A stretch of DNA of 64,000 nt from Chloroherpetonaceae bacterium (GCA_025055975.1 JANWWM010000060.1:1-64000); one strand, 5' to 3'. Numbered from the stretch's first letter, positions 1-9,381 are shown. Numbers and translations are program-made. The notes: a model not told the origin generated them from the sequence alone.

Positions 1-26
1 GGTCGGAATCGGGGATGAGGGTTGTG

Positions 27-234
27 GATTCTTCACTCCGCTTCGCTTCGTTCAGAATGACCACGCGTTGTCATTTCGAGCGCGAGCGAGGAATCCACAA
101 GGAGATTGCAAATTGCGAACTGTCAATTGCGAATTCAGCCTCTTCGATTCTCACTTCATTCTTCGCTCCATTTTGCTTCGTTTGGGATGACGGTTGTAAG
201 ATGTCATTCCGGGCGCGAGCGAGGAATCCACAAA
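27..234. repeat. Two units of an intergenic repeat family in a gene-free leader
   Basis: Bases 1-463 hold no convincing gene. They contain two imperfect units, about 27-100 and 145-234. Each has a part resembling GATTCTTCACTCCGCTTCG...GAATGAC followed by TCATTYCGRGCGCGAGCGAG and then GAATCCACAA. The second part (about 71-100 and 204-233) is nearly identical between units. A related sequence occurs at 28242-28276. Short open frames here are repeat translations and are not called. Bases 235-345 show nothing recognisable, and a copy of the 15-mer repeat follows at 346. Confidence 0.7.
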
Positions 235-345
235 CAATCGCCAATTGAATCGTCGCGCCTCTCGCCGCCGCTTTCGTTGAGAATGATTCTCGCGGAAGGC
301 GCGCTTGCAAGCGTCGAGCGACCGCGAAATCGCGTCGATTGAAAA

Positions 346-360
346 TTCTGTTAATGCAAT
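346..360 (+). repeat. Dispersed 15-mer repeat, copy 1 (one mismatch)
   Basis: TTCTGTTAATGCAAT, one base different from the consensus TTCYGTTATTGCAAT. It runs into ATGAAAAAA at 359, an alternative upstream start in frame with the RodZ-like gene, so the repeat and a possible start codon overlap. Confidence 0.75.
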
Positions 361-463
361 GAAAAAATTTGAGAAAAAACTTGTTTTTTCTTTTCGTTTC
401 TTTACATTCCGACCAATCCAAGCAAAACCAAAACGCAAACCAAAACGCAAAGCCAGCCTGACA

Positions 464-1279
464 ATGAGAGAACTCATCGCGCGACTTGCGCGCGCCCGCG
501 AAGAAAAGAACATTCCCCTCCAAGAAATCAGCTACAAGACCAACATTCGTCTCGAAAATCTCTCGCGTCTTGAAAGCGGCGACGTTTCTTTTCAGCCGTA
601 TCCCTACATCAAGGCGATGATTCGCAAATACGCCGAAGCTATCGGCGAGAAAATCGATCCGTCGGAACTTGCGTCCATCGACCCAGAACCGATCGTCGCG
701 CCTGCGTTTGACGCGAAGGCTTCCGACGAAGCGGCGGAAGCGTTGCGGAAGGAGATGAGCCAAAAGAAACGACTGCTTTACGCGAGCGTTTCGGGATTGC
801 TCGTCGCGATCATGCTCGCCTTTGCGATAGGGCGTTTGACAAAGCCGAGCGACGAATCGAGCGCGCCGAAAGCGCAACCCATTCAAGCGACGAATGCGCC
901 GAAACCTTCGCCGCCCGTCGCCGCGCCATCGCCCGAACCAAAGGCGAGCGCGTCGCAACCGCCCGCCGACGCGCGAAAGCCCGTCGCCGAAAGCGCGCCG
1001 CAACAAATCGCCGAACAACCAAAGGGCGAAAAAAAACACACGCTCATCGTGCGCTCCAAGACCGACTCGTGTTGGATTAGCGTCGCAAGCGACAAAAACG
1101 CCGCCAAAGAAATGCTCTTGGCGCCATCAGCGTCGGCAACCTTCGACGCGGATAGCCTCTTTACATTGACCGTCGGAAAATTGGAAACCGCGGAACTTTG
1201 GCTCAACGGCAAGCCCGTCGCGTTGCCGCGTCGCTCAGGAATGATCTCGGGCTTCAAGCTCACGCCGCCGAAGGACTGA
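464..1279 (+). CDS. RodZ-like helix-turn-helix membrane protein
   Basis: This 271-residue protein has the RodZ layout. Residues 1-62 form an Xre-type helix-turn-helix (HTH_25 style) with the LENLSRLESG recognition segment. One transmembrane helix lies at about 104-124. A Pro/Ala-rich linker spans about 125-190, and a DUF4115-like beta domain fills the C terminus. RodZ links MreB filaments to the cell-wall elongation machinery; that role is inferred. I chose the ATG at 464 because the HTH begins there. The frame is also open to an ATG at 359 inside the repeat copy, which would add 35 basic residues. It converges on lpxB with a 5-base gap. Confidence 0.8.
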   Translation: MRELIARLARAREEKNIPLQEISYKTNIRLENLSRLESGDVSFQPYPYIKAMIRKYAEAIGEKIDPSELASIDPEPIVAPAFDAKASDEAAEALRKEMSQKKRLLYASVSGLLVAIMLAFAIGRLTKPSDESSAPKAQPIQATNAPKPSPPVAAPSPEPKASASQPPADARKPVAESAPQQIAEQPKGEKKHTLIVRSKTDSCWISVASDKNAAKEMLLAPSASATFDADSLFTLTVGKLETAELWLNGKPVALPRRSGMISGFKLTPPKD

Positions 1280-1284
1280 ACGGC

Positions 1285-2427
1285 TCAAAGCCGCTGCGCG
1301 ATTTCCTTCGCCACTTCTTCCGACGGATTCAGCCGCCCTAATTTTTCCTTCGCCTTCAAGAGTTTTTCCGACACGCTTTGGCGATAGTTTTCGTCTTCAA
1401 GAAAGCGCGCCGCTTGCCGAGCGAGATTTTCCGCCGTGAGTTCGTTTTGCAACAGTTCGGGAACGGTTTTCTCCGCGCCGCAAAGCCCGTCTGCGACGAT
1501 GTTCGCCAACGCGATTTTTTGAATCTTCACGAGACGCTTGCCGATGAAGTAGTTGAGCGGAGAAGTCTTGTAGCAAACGATCATCGGCAAACCGAAGCAA
1601 AGGCTTTCGAGCGTCGCCGTGCCGCTCGTTACGAAGGCAAGGTCGCCGTATCGCATCGTTTCGTAAGCGCTGACGCGAATTGGTTGAACGGACGAGCGCG
1701 AAAGAAATTTCTCGTAAAACGATTCGGGAATCGTGGGCGCAACGCCCAACAAGAACTCCAACTCAAACGATTTTGCCAAGCGCGCGCTCGCCGCAAGCAT
1801 TTCGGGAAAGATTCGCTCCAACTCTTGCCTGCGACTTCCAGGAAGCAATCCAATCAAGCGTCGATGCGCGGGAAGACGACGGGCATCGAGAAAGGCGGAC
1901 TTGGGCGGAAGCGAAAGGTCGGCAAGCTCTTCCAAAATCGGATGCCCGACGAACTTCGCCTCCATTCCGCGCCGCTTGAAGTAATCGACCTCGAACTCGA
2001 AGACGACGCAAAGTTTGGAAATGGTCTCGCGCATCGTTTTGACGCGCCCGTCTTTCCACGCCCAAACTTGAGGCGCGATGTAATAAACGACGGGCACGCC
2101 TTGCGCCTTCAAGAATTTGGCGAGAATGAGGTTCATTCCGGGGTAATCGATGAGAAGCGCGGCGTTGGGCTTTTCGCGTCGAATCGCGCGTTTGAGGCTT
2201 TCCAAGACGCGACGCAGAAAGAAGTAATGCCGAGCCACTTCCGCAAAGCCCATAAAGTTGATTTGCTCCGCCGAGTAGAGGAGTCTTGCGCCTTCGGCTT
2301 GGATATGCTTGCCGCCCACGCCGAAGATCTCAATCGCGGGCTCGAGGCGTTTGAGCGCGCGCAAAACGCCCGCGCCGTGCAAATCGCCCGACGCTTCGCC
2401 CGCCAAGACGAACAGTTTTTTGGGCAC
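1285..2427 (-). CDS. lpxB: Lipid-A-disaccharide synthase
   Basis: LpxB joins UDP-2,3-diacylglucosamine to lipid X to form the lipid A disaccharide, at the inner membrane. Family motifs are clear: AGEASGDLHGA near the N terminus, IDYPGMN, PQVWAWK, GLLPGSRRQEL (UDP-binding) and FVTSGTATLE. Length is about 380 residues, normal for LpxB. The frame extends to 2481, overlapping the upstream GTPase gene. I prefer the GTG at 2427, two bases after that gene's stop, because LpxB proteins usually begin just before the AGEASGD motif. It follows the COG0523 GTPase gene on the same strand and is probably co-transcribed. It implies an LPS-bearing outer membrane. Confidence 0.93.
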   Translation of the reverse strand: MPKKLFVLAGEASGDLHGAGVLRALKRLEPAIEIFGVGGKHIQAEGARLLYSAEQINFMGFAEVARHYFFLRRVLESLKRAIRREKPNAALLIDYPGMNLILAKFLKAQGVPVVYYIAPQVWAWKDGRVKTMRETISKLCVVFEFEVDYFKRRGMEAKFVGHPILEELADLSLPPKSAFLDARRLPAHRRLIGLLPGSRRQELERIFPEMLAASARLAKSFELEFLLGVAPTIPESFYEKFLSRSSVQPIRVSAYETMRYGDLAFVTSGTATLESLCFGLPMIVCYKTSPLNYFIGKRLVKIQKIALANIVADGLCGAEKTVPELLQNELTAENLARQAARFLEDENYRQSVSEKLLKAKEKLGRLNPSEEVAKEIAQRL

Positions 2428-2428
2428 G

Positions 2429-3358
2429 CTAACTGGTTTGGAAGTTTTCCTGCGACGCGAAAGCGGATTTGAGCCGCTCAATCAAGTCGGCTTTTTGCGA
2501 AAGAATGCGTTTGCCGATGAACACAAGGTCGCACCGCGACTCGATCTTTCCGTCGTAGTCTTCCATCGCGTAGCGCCCGTAAGCGAAGTTCAAAATGAAC
2601 GCTTGCGGTTGCGAGGCGAGATGAATGACGCCTTTCAATCGCCACAAGTTTTTCGGGAGCGATTCAAGCGCGTTTTGAAGCAAATCCAACTGAAACGCCT
2701 CGTCGCTTTGAAAGCGGAACGTCTCGATACCCTCGTGCTCGAAATGACGATGAACCTCGTGCAGATGCGCGTCCATCGTTCTCGGATACGACGCGCCAAA
2801 GAGAAGCCAAACATCGAGCGAATGTCGCAAAAACAGGTTCGCGTTGGGACGATGCTCGGCGACATAGCGTTGAACCGCGCGGAGTTCGTCGGGCGTGGCG
2901 AGGTCGTCTTTGGTGATGACGACCACGTCGGCGACATCGAGTTGCTCTTGGGCGACATCGACTTCGTCTTTCATTCGCAAAAAGTTTTTCGCATCGACGG
3001 TCGCTATCACCGCGTCGATGACGAAGCGCGGGTCGATGATGGAGTAGAGGATGTTCATCGGATTGGCGACGCCCGTCGTTTCGACGACGACGAGATCGGG
3101 CGAGGCTTTGTCGGCAAGCTCGTCCAAGACGGCGACGAAATTTTCGTTGACGGAGCAACAAATGCACCCGTCGTTTAGCTCAAAGACGGGCGTGGAGAAG
3201 CCTTCAAGCAACTTGGCATCGATGGAAACTTCGCCGATTTCGTTCATCATCACGGCGATTTTGCGCCGCCCCGCGTTGATTCGGAGAAGGTCGCGCAGGA
3301 GAGTGGTTTTGCCGCTTCCGAGAAAGCCCGTGAGGATGTTGATGGGAACGACGTTCAT
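2429..3358 (-). CDS. COG0523/CobW-family GTPase (putative metallochaperone)
   Basis: This 309-residue G3E-family P-loop GTPase has a Walker A GFLGSGKT at residues 11-18. The family's metal-binding CxCC is at Cys65-Cys67-Cys68, inside the typical NDGCICC context. NEIGEVSID follows as switch-I-like sequence, ETTGVANP as Walker B, and ITKDD replaces the guanine-specificity NKxD. The C terminus carries the CobW_C domain, with KNLWRLKG. Relatives deliver zinc, cobalt or nickel to target enzymes; the metal here cannot be told. The ATG at 3358 is preferred over a GTG at 3388 since the nucleotide-binding strand starts right after it. It sits directly upstream of lpxB. Confidence 0.87.
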   Translation of the reverse strand: MNVVPINILTGFLGSGKTTLLRDLLRINAGRRKIAVMMNEIGEVSIDAKLLEGFSTPVFELNDGCICCSVNENFVAVLDELADKASPDLVVVETTGVANPMNILYSIIDPRFVIDAVIATVDAKNFLRMKDEVDVAQEQLDVADVVVITKDDLATPDELRAVQRYVAEHRPNANLFLRHSLDVWLLFGASYPRTMDAHLHEVHRHFEHEGIETFRFQSDEAFQLDLLQNALESLPKNLWRLKGVIHLASQPQAFILNFAYGRYAMEDYDGKIESRCDLVFIGKRILSQKADLIERLKSAFASQENFQTS

Positions 3359-3425
3359 TCGGCTCAAACGTTTGGCGTTGCGCGCCACCGCAAGCGAGCG
3401 ATGACGCGCAAGCCGAATTGCGAAC

Positions 3426-6400
3426 TTACTTCAAGAAAAGCATCTTCATCGTTTGCGAGAACTCGCCGCCAGCCGCCGTCATGCGGCAGAAGTAAGTTCC
3501 CGACGCGAGATTCTTCGCGTTGAACGCGACGCTGTATCGTCCCGCCGCTTTGACCTCGTCAACGAGGGTCTCGACTTTTTGCCCAAGCACGTTGAAGACT
3601 TCAATCGTAACGCGACCCGCTTTGGCGACGTCGTATTGGATTATGGTCGACGGGTTGAAGGGGTTCGGATAGTTCTGCGCAAGCGCAAACGACTTCGGAA
3701 CGAAGGGCGCGTCGCCGCCAATCGACGAAGCGCCGTAGGTGGCAAAGCTCAACGCATCGACCGCGATGTAGTCGGAATTCGCTCCGCTTTGACCGCCATT
3801 GACGATGAAGTAGCGAATCGCCACGCGATAGTTTGAGCCTGTCGGAACGCCGTCGCTGACGCGGAACGCGAACCTTGTCCAATCATTCGGCACGCGCACG
3901 TAAGCGATTTCGTTAAAGGCGGAAACCGCCGCGCTTCCCGTCGGCGAAACCATAATCTTGATGGAATCGGGGTAGTTCGAGGTCGTGCGTCGAATGTAGA
4001 AAATCAGCGAGTCGAAGGTAGTTGCCGCGCCGCGCGTTTGCGGAGGCAGAACGAGCCACTCGTCGATTGGACCGAGCGCTGGGGGATTGGCTCCCGCAAA
4101 GTTCGCCGCAACGCAACGCCTGCCTTCAAAGACGGGGAAAACGCTTGGATTGTGCACGAACCACGGACCCGTCGCGCCGCCGCCATCGTTGTTGATGGTC
4201 AGCCAACCCGATGGCACGATAAGATTGGTGTTGGGACCGTTGAAAAACTGCGTGCTATCGTTGAAGCCCGTAAAGAGAACGGCTTGCGCGGGGAAAATGT
4301 AAATGCCGCCCGTCGTGGCGCTGTTGTTGGCGGGATTGCCGTCGTTGGGCGCATTGACCGAGCAAGTGACGGAATAGACGCCTTCGCCGCTCGGAACCCA
4401 CGCATTCGCGCCCGTGAACGTGAAGGTCGCGGTTTGTCCAGGGTTGAGCGCAGGACCCGCATTGACCGTAACGGGCGCGCCATTGTTGATGGAATACCGC
4501 ACGGGATAGCCCGCCGCAACGGGTTGCGTGCCCACGTTCTCGATTTCCATCGTTACGGGATAGGGCGTTCCCGCTTTGACGTCGGTCGTCGGCAGAATCA
4601 TTCTCACGACGCGCAAGTCAGTGGCGGAAGCCTCAAACACTTCGACGCTATCGAGATAGATGCGGAAATCGTCAAGCTCTTTGTATTGGAAGCCGATGTA
4701 GATGTCTTGCGCTTCGAAGGGCGCGAGATTGATGACGTAGCGCTCGGCGGTCGTGCTCGGCGCGATGCGCGCGATCACGTTCGTAAAATTGGCGGGATTG
4801 CTCGGATCGGAACCTGACGTGGAGACCCAAACGATGAGACTGTCAGGGTAGGTCGTGGATTGTCGCTTCGCCCAGAAGGCAAGGCGCGAGAGAGAAGAGA
4901 CCGATGTCTGCCGCGTAACGAGCCAGTCGTTGTTGGCGAGAGTCGAGCTTTCCCATCGCACGGAGGCGGACGCAGAGCCGAAGATCGGCGTTACCGTGTA
5001 GCGCGTCCATTGCTGCAAGCCGCCATCGAGGTTATAGACCGACCAGCCGAGCGGCGGGAAGGTCGTTCCCTCAAAGCCTTCGCTCCAAGTGGGCGTGGGC
5101 GTATCGACGAAGAAAGTGAAACGCGCCGTGTCGTTTGCCGCGTTGGCGTCGTTTGGCAATTGCGAGTAGGCGCGAATCGTGTAAAGACCGCCCGCCGTCG
5201 GCGTGAATCTGAATTCGCCATCGAAGACCGCCGTCGCGCTGTCGAGCGGCGCAATCGGGCCGGGTATCGTTACGGGACCGACGGGCGCGCCATTATTGAC
5301 GCGATAAAACACCGGCACGTTGGAGACGGGTTGCGAACCAAAGTTTCGCACGTTGGCGCGAATCACGATGGGTTGATTGAGAGGCGCGTTTGCGGGAACG
5401 CCCGTGATGGACGTCGCGCCAACATCTTGCGAGCGAACCAAGAACACTTGCACGCTATCGATCGTCAAGCGCAATTCGTCGAGTTCTTTGTAGCGAAAAG
5501 CGATGTAGATGTCTTGACCCGCCCAAGGCGCAAGCGAAAATTCGAAGCGTTGCGCGGGCGCGCCAACGGGACGAACCGTTGCGATTTTCTGCGTAAAGTT
5601 GGCGGGTTCAAAGCCCGTCGTGGAGACGCGAATCTCGACGCTGTCGGTGAAAGAATTGCTCCCCGTGGCAAAGAACGAGAGGCGACTGCTATCCGTGGCG
5701 GCGGTTTTGCGCGTAATGAGCCAGTCGTCGTTGGCAAGCGTTGAAGATTCCCAACGCACCGAAGCGGACGCCGTTCCAAAGATTGGCGCTGCGGTATAAC
5801 GCTCCCATTGTTGCGCGCCGCCATCCAAGTTGAACCGTCTCCAACCTTCAGGCGGAAAGAGCGCGTTCTCGAAGCCCTCGCTCCATTGGGCGACGGCGGC
5901 TTCGACGAAGAAATTGGCGGAAATCGTGTCGTTGGCGGGATTCGCGTCGCCCAAGAGGCTCACGAAGCCCTTGATGTTGATTTGTCCGCCTTGCGTCGGA
6001 GTGAACGGCGTCGTGAGCGTAACGGAATCGACTTGGTTCGTGCCGAGCGTGCCCGAATAAGTTTGCGTTACGGGCGCGCCATTATCGACGCGATAGCCGA
6101 TGGTGAAATTGCTTTGCGGCGCGCCAAGGTTGCGGAAGCGCACTTGAACTTGCGCGGGCTGATTCGGCGAGAGCGATCCAATAACCCTCACGCCCGTCGC
6201 CGTCAAGTCTTTGTCGGGCAACACATTGACCGTAACCGCGAGCGTATCGTTGGCGCGAACCGTGTCGGCGGGCAGATTCACCCAAGCGCGGACTTGACGC
6301 GCTCCCGTTTGAGGATTCGCCCAATTGAACGACACGCTATCCGATTGCCCAATCGCAAGCGGCGCATTGACAGTGGCGCTATCCTGCAAAACGCCATCTA

Positions 6401-7451
6401 ACGACCAATACACTTTGAACGGGTCGGAAATCGCGTTCAAACCGATGTTTCGGAAGCGAACGCGCAGCGTAGTCGGAATCGTGGCGATTGTCGCGCGCGG
6501 CTGAATGTCCGCAACGGTCAAGTCGTTTGCCGCAGGCGGCGCGAGCGATTCGAGCCGCACGTCGTCGATATAGAGACGGTCTTGGTCTGGGGGCGAGTTG
6601 CAATGGAAGCCGATGCGCAGGTTGCCGCTCTGCGGAGCGATGAACTCAATGTCGGCGGCGATCCAAGACGTGTCTTGAATCGGCGGCGTGGTCGGCAAAA
6701 TCACGCTCACGATGGACGTGTTCGTCGTGTCGGTCGTCAGCACCACGCGAAAAGTTTCGGAGAATGGGTTTTGGGGCAGAAAGTATGCGGAGTGGTAGAA
6801 AAACGTCAAGCGATAACGATTGCCGGCGGTTGCCGAAAATTGCGGCGTGAAAAGGTAATCGTCGCCGGGAGACGTCGCGTCGCTATGCCATTGATACATC
6901 GCGGATTTCGTGCCGCCAGGGCGGCTGGGGTTCGGGCGACGATTGGTTTGCGTTTGCCATCGCCCGAAAAACGAGACCGGAGAGCCGCCGCTGGTTGAGG
7001 TGTTGTAGTCAACGGCGACCCAGCCCGGAGGCAAAGCCGTCGTGTAACCGGGATTGCCCGTTACGGGCACGCCCTCAAAGTTTTCGAAGAAGATGACGCT
7101 GTTCGACCCCGACGTGTTCGGGTAAATGGGTTGAGGCAGGCGCGGCGGCGCAGGTTCGACGTAATCCTTGGGCGCGGGCGAAAAGCGCGCTTTCGAGGCG
7201 GGCGCGTCGTTGCGCTGCGCCGCGGACGCGCGTTCTTCGCGGGCTTTTTCCTCCAAAGCTTTTTGTCGCAGTTTGTCCGCTTCTTGATGCAATCGTCGTT
7301 GTTCTTCCAACTCTTTCATCGCGCGCGATGACGCACGGTCGGTCGCTTGGGCGGGCGACGATGGTCTTGCTTCTTGCGCCAGCGTCGTTGCGCCGAAGAG
7401 CAGCAGAACGAGCAAGACAGCAAGACGAGATGTGGCGTGAGACAGACTCAT
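3426..7451 (-). CDS. Large secreted multi-domain protein with type IX sorting tail
   Basis: This 1341-residue secreted protein starts with a signal peptide ending near LAQ (residue 25). A charged helical, probably coiled-coil stretch covers about 35-75. Four related jelly-roll units of the choice-of-anchor J kind start near residues 125, 523, 792 and 1063, marked by GFE/NFE...GW and NLDGG motifs. Three or more CARDB-like Ig-fold repeats (IRANVRNFGSQPV type) separate them. The last ~85 residues are a T9SS type A tail (QNYPNPFNPST, FNVLGQKV). The ATG at 7451 has a GGAGAG ribosome site; the frame open to 7694 overlaps the divergent neighbour and lacks a signal. It is probably surface-attached or released, with adhesive or carbohydrate-binding roles guessed from domains only. 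Confidence 0.88.
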   Translation of the reverse strand: MSLSHATSRLAVLLVLLLFGATTLAQEARPSSPAQATDRASSRAMKELEEQRRLHQEADKLRQKALEEKAREERASAAQRNDAPASKARFSPAPKDYVEPAPPRLPQPIYPNTSGSNSVIFFENFEGVPVTGNPGYTTALPPGWVAVDYNTSTSGGSPVSFFGRWQTQTNRRPNPSRPGGTKSAMYQWHSDATSPGDDYLFTPQFSATAGNRYRLTFFYHSAYFLPQNPFSETFRVVLTTDTTNTSIVSVILPTTPPIQDTSWIAADIEFIAPQSGNLRIGFHCNSPPDQDRLYIDDVRLESLAPPAANDLTVADIQPRATIATIPTTLRVRFRNIGLNAISDPFKVYWSLDGVLQDSATVNAPLAIGQSDSVSFNWANPQTGARQVRAWVNLPADTVRANDTLAVTVNVLPDKDLTATGVRVIGSLSPNQPAQVQVRFRNLGAPQSNFTIGYRVDNGAPVTQTYSGTLGTNQVDSVTLTTPFTPTQGGQINIKGFVSLLGDANPANDTISANFFVEAAVAQWSEGFENALFPPEGWRRFNLDGGAQQWERYTAAPIFGTASASVRWESSTLANDDWLITRKTAATDSSRLSFFATGSNSFTDSVEIRVSTTGFEPANFTQKIATVRPVGAPAQRFEFSLAPWAGQDIYIAFRYKELDELRLTIDSVQVFLVRSQDVGATSITGVPANAPLNQPIVIRANVRNFGSQPVSNVPVFYRVNNGAPVGPVTIPGPIAPLDSATAVFDGEFRFTPTAGGLYTIRAYSQLPNDANAANDTARFTFFVDTPTPTWSEGFEGTTFPPLGWSVYNLDGGLQQWTRYTVTPIFGSASASVRWESSTLANNDWLVTRQTSVSSLSRLAFWAKRQSTTYPDSLIVWVSTSGSDPSNPANFTNVIARIAPSTTAERYVINLAPFEAQDIYIGFQYKELDDFRIYLDSVEVFEASATDLRVVRMILPTTDVKAGTPYPVTMEIENVGTQPVAAGYPVRYSINNGAPVTVNAGPALNPGQTATFTFTGANAWVPSGEGVYSVTCSVNAPNDGNPANNSATTGGIYIFPAQAVLFTGFNDSTQFFNGPNTNLIVPSGWLTINNDGGGATGPWFVHNPSVFPVFEGRRCVAANFAGANPPALGPIDEWLVLPPQTRGAATTFDSLIFYIRRTTSNYPDSIKIMVSPTGSAAVSAFNEIAYVRVPNDWTRFAFRVSDGVPTGSNYRVAIRYFIVNGGQSGANSDYIAVDALSFATYGASSIGGDAPFVPKSFALAQNYPNPFNPSTIIQYDVAKAGRVTIEVFNVLGQKVETLVDEVKAAGRYSVAFNAKNLASGTYFCRMTAAGGEFSQTMKMLFLK

Positions 7452-7591
7452 TTTTCTCTCCAAGTTTATTTTGCGAAAACGAGGCTTGAATATGCGCATT
7501 TGCGCAAAAAGTTGAAAACAGAATGGCGAATTGGCGTAGCGGGGGCGATTTCGTATTTTCGCCTTCCAATTTTTGAAACAAACTTCAAACA

Positions 7592-8251
7592 ATGGCAAGC
7601 GCGACCAAGCTAAACTTTTTTGAAGAGCTGTTCTTTCAAGCGACGGATTTTTACGAGAAAAATCGCTCCGCCGTTCTTGGCGTTCTGGGCGCAATCGTCG
7701 TCGCCGTCGCGGGCGCGTTCTTTTGGAATCAGCGTCAAGCGGAGAGAAATCAGGAAGGAACGACCAAGTTGGAGCGCATCATCAAGAAATACGAAGCGAA
7801 CGATTGGAACGGCGCGATCGCGGGCGATAGCGCCACGATTGGCTTGAAGGCGATTGCCGAAGAATACGCGGGCACGCCGTCGGGCGAACAAGCCAAACTC
7901 TACCTCGCCAACGCTTATTTTCAGCTGCGCAACTACGACGAAGCTCAAAAAACGTTTGAGTCCGTTTCAAGCGGCGCGCCCATCGTCAAAGGCTCGGCGC
8001 TGGCGGGCGAAGCGGCATGCTACGAGCAAAAGAGGGAATACAAGAAAGCGGCTCAACTGTTTCGTCGCGCCGCCGACGTCGTGGGAAACGACGCGATCGC
8101 GGCGATTTATTTGGAAAGCGCAGGGCGCAACTTCGAGCTTGCGGGCGAAAAGAGCGACGCGCTCGCCGCGTTTGAAAAATTGAAGAAAGAGCATCCGCAA
8201 GCGTCCGCTTCGCGCAACGCCGAGCAAATCATCGCGCGATTGAAACAGTAA
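7592..8251 (+). CDS. TPR-repeat membrane-anchored protein, YfgM-like
   Basis: A 219-residue protein with a short cytoplasmic N terminus and one transmembrane helix at about 25-46 (AVLGVLGAIVVAVAGAFFW). The remaining extracytoplasmic part consists of tetratricopeptide repeats (EQAKLYLANAYFQLRNYDEA; YKKAAQLFRRAADV). This is the YfgM/TPR_21 arrangement. In Escherichia coli YfgM works with the isomerase PpiD next to the Sec translocon. Here two cyclophilin-type isomerase genes follow at once on the same strand, 12 and 29 bases apart. That supports a role in folding exported proteins, by inference. It diverges from the T9SS cargo gene across about 140 bases. Confidence 0.75.
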   Translation: MASATKLNFFEELFFQATDFYEKNRSAVLGVLGAIVVAVAGAFFWNQRQAERNQEGTTKLERIIKKYEANDWNGAIAGDSATIGLKAIAEEYAGTPSGEQAKLYLANAYFQLRNYDEAQKTFESVSSGAPIVKGSALAGEAACYEQKREYKKAAQLFRRAADVVGNDAIAAIYLESAGRNFELAGEKSDALAAFEKLKKEHPQASASRNAEQIIARLKQ

Positions 8252-8263
8252 TCCCATCGAGCG

Positions 8264-8851
8264 ATGAACCCGATCGCGCTTTGCCTCGTCTTGAGCCTCT
8301 CGCTCCTGCGCTTTGGGTGCGAAGCGCGACCCGCGCAAAAATCTGGCGCGATCGATTCGCTCGCCGCAAAGCCTCGCGTCGTGATTGAATCCTCGCTTGG
8401 CAACATCACGATCGAGCTGTTTGACGACGCGCCGTTGCATCGGGACAATTTCATTCGCCTCGTCAAAGCGGGCTATTATGACGGGTTGTGCTTTCATCGC
8501 GTCGTGCCGGGCTTCGTGATTCAAACGGGCGACGCGCAATTCCGAGAAAAACCAAACCCCGCGCTCGATTCGCTGCCGCCCAAAACCATTCCCGCCGAAA
8601 TCAAACATTCGCATCGACGCGGAACGGTCGCCGCCGCGCGCCTCGACGACGACGTCAATCCGAAGCGCGAATCGTCGGGCTGTCAATTCTTCATCAACCT
8701 CAACGACAATCGCAGTTACGACGGCAGATACACCGTGTTCGGCAAAGTTGTCGAGGGAATGGACGTCGTCGACAAGTTCGAAAAATTGCCCCGCGATGGA
8801 ATGAACGTGCCATATTCGCATATTGCGCTCAAATTCAGACTCGCGCAGTAA
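8264..8851 (+). CDS. Exported cyclophilin-type peptidyl-prolyl isomerase
   Basis: A 195-residue protein with an N-terminal export signal and a cyclophilin domain over about 37-195. Cyclophilin landmarks are VVIESSLGNITIEL, HRDNFIRLVKAGYYDG, FHRVVPGFVIQTGD, GTVAAARLDDDVN and SSGCQFFINL. The signal ends at Cys19 (LRFGC). That resembles a lipobox, but Phe at -2 is unusual, so lipid anchoring is uncertain. The catalytic FHRV Arg is present. It is the second gene of the TPR-PPIase-PPIase set and most likely acts in the periplasm on exported proteins. Confidence 0.86.
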   Translation: MNPIALCLVLSLSLLRFGCEARPAQKSGAIDSLAAKPRVVIESSLGNITIELFDDAPLHRDNFIRLVKAGYYDGLCFHRVVPGFVIQTGDAQFREKPNPALDSLPPKTIPAEIKHSHRRGTVAAARLDDDVNPKRESSGCQFFINLNDNRSYDGRYTVFGKVVEGMDVVDKFEKLPRDGMNVPYSHIALKFRLAQ

Positions 8852-8880
8852 GCCTTTTCAAAACCTAAACGCTCTCGCAA

Positions 8881-9381
8881 ATGCCCGAACAATTCGTCAT
8901 TGAAACCTCGCTTGGCGACATCACGGTCGAACTTTTCGACGACACGCCGCTGCACCGAGACAATTTCAAGAAGCTCGTCGCCGAGAAGTATTACGATGGC
9001 ACGACGTTTCATCGCGTCATTGATGGCTTTATGATTCAAGGCGGAGATCCGCTGTCGCGCGATCCGTCCAAACGGCATCTGCACGGCACGGGCGGACCGA
9101 AGGAGCGCATTCCCGCCGAAATCAAGCACAAAAACAAGCGCGGCACGCTTGCGGCGGCGCGCGACAACAATCCCGCAAAAGCCTCCTCTGGCAGTCAGTT
9201 CTACATCAACGTCGCCGACAACGACTTTCTCGACCTGCCTCAATACGGCTACACGGTGTTCGGCAGAGTGATTGAGGGAATGGACGTGGCGGATAAAATC
9301 TCTCTCGTCAAACGCGACGCGCGCGACAATCCCATCGAGCCTATCACGATGAAAATCCGCCCTAAAAACGCCCAAGAATGA
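8881..9381 (+). CDS. Cytoplasmic cyclophilin-type peptidyl-prolyl isomerase
   Basis: A 166-residue single-domain cyclophilin with no signal peptide. It retains FHRVIDGFMIQGGDP, GTLAAARDNN, SSGSQFYINVADN and YTVFGRVIEGMDV, the core of the PpiB/CypA active site. It is clearly a paralogue of the preceding exported isomerase, suggesting duplication with one copy kept in the cytoplasm. The stop codon overlaps the start of the ABC ATPase gene by 4 bases (ATGA at 9378), so the two are translationally coupled. Confidence 0.9.
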   Translation: MPEQFVIETSLGDITVELFDDTPLHRDNFKKLVAEKYYDGTTFHRVIDGFMIQGGDPLSRDPSKRHLHGTGGPKERIPAEIKHKNKRGTLAAARDNNPAKASSGSQFYINVADNDFLDLPQYGYTVFGRVIEGMDVADKISLVKRDARDNPIEPITMKIRPKNAQE

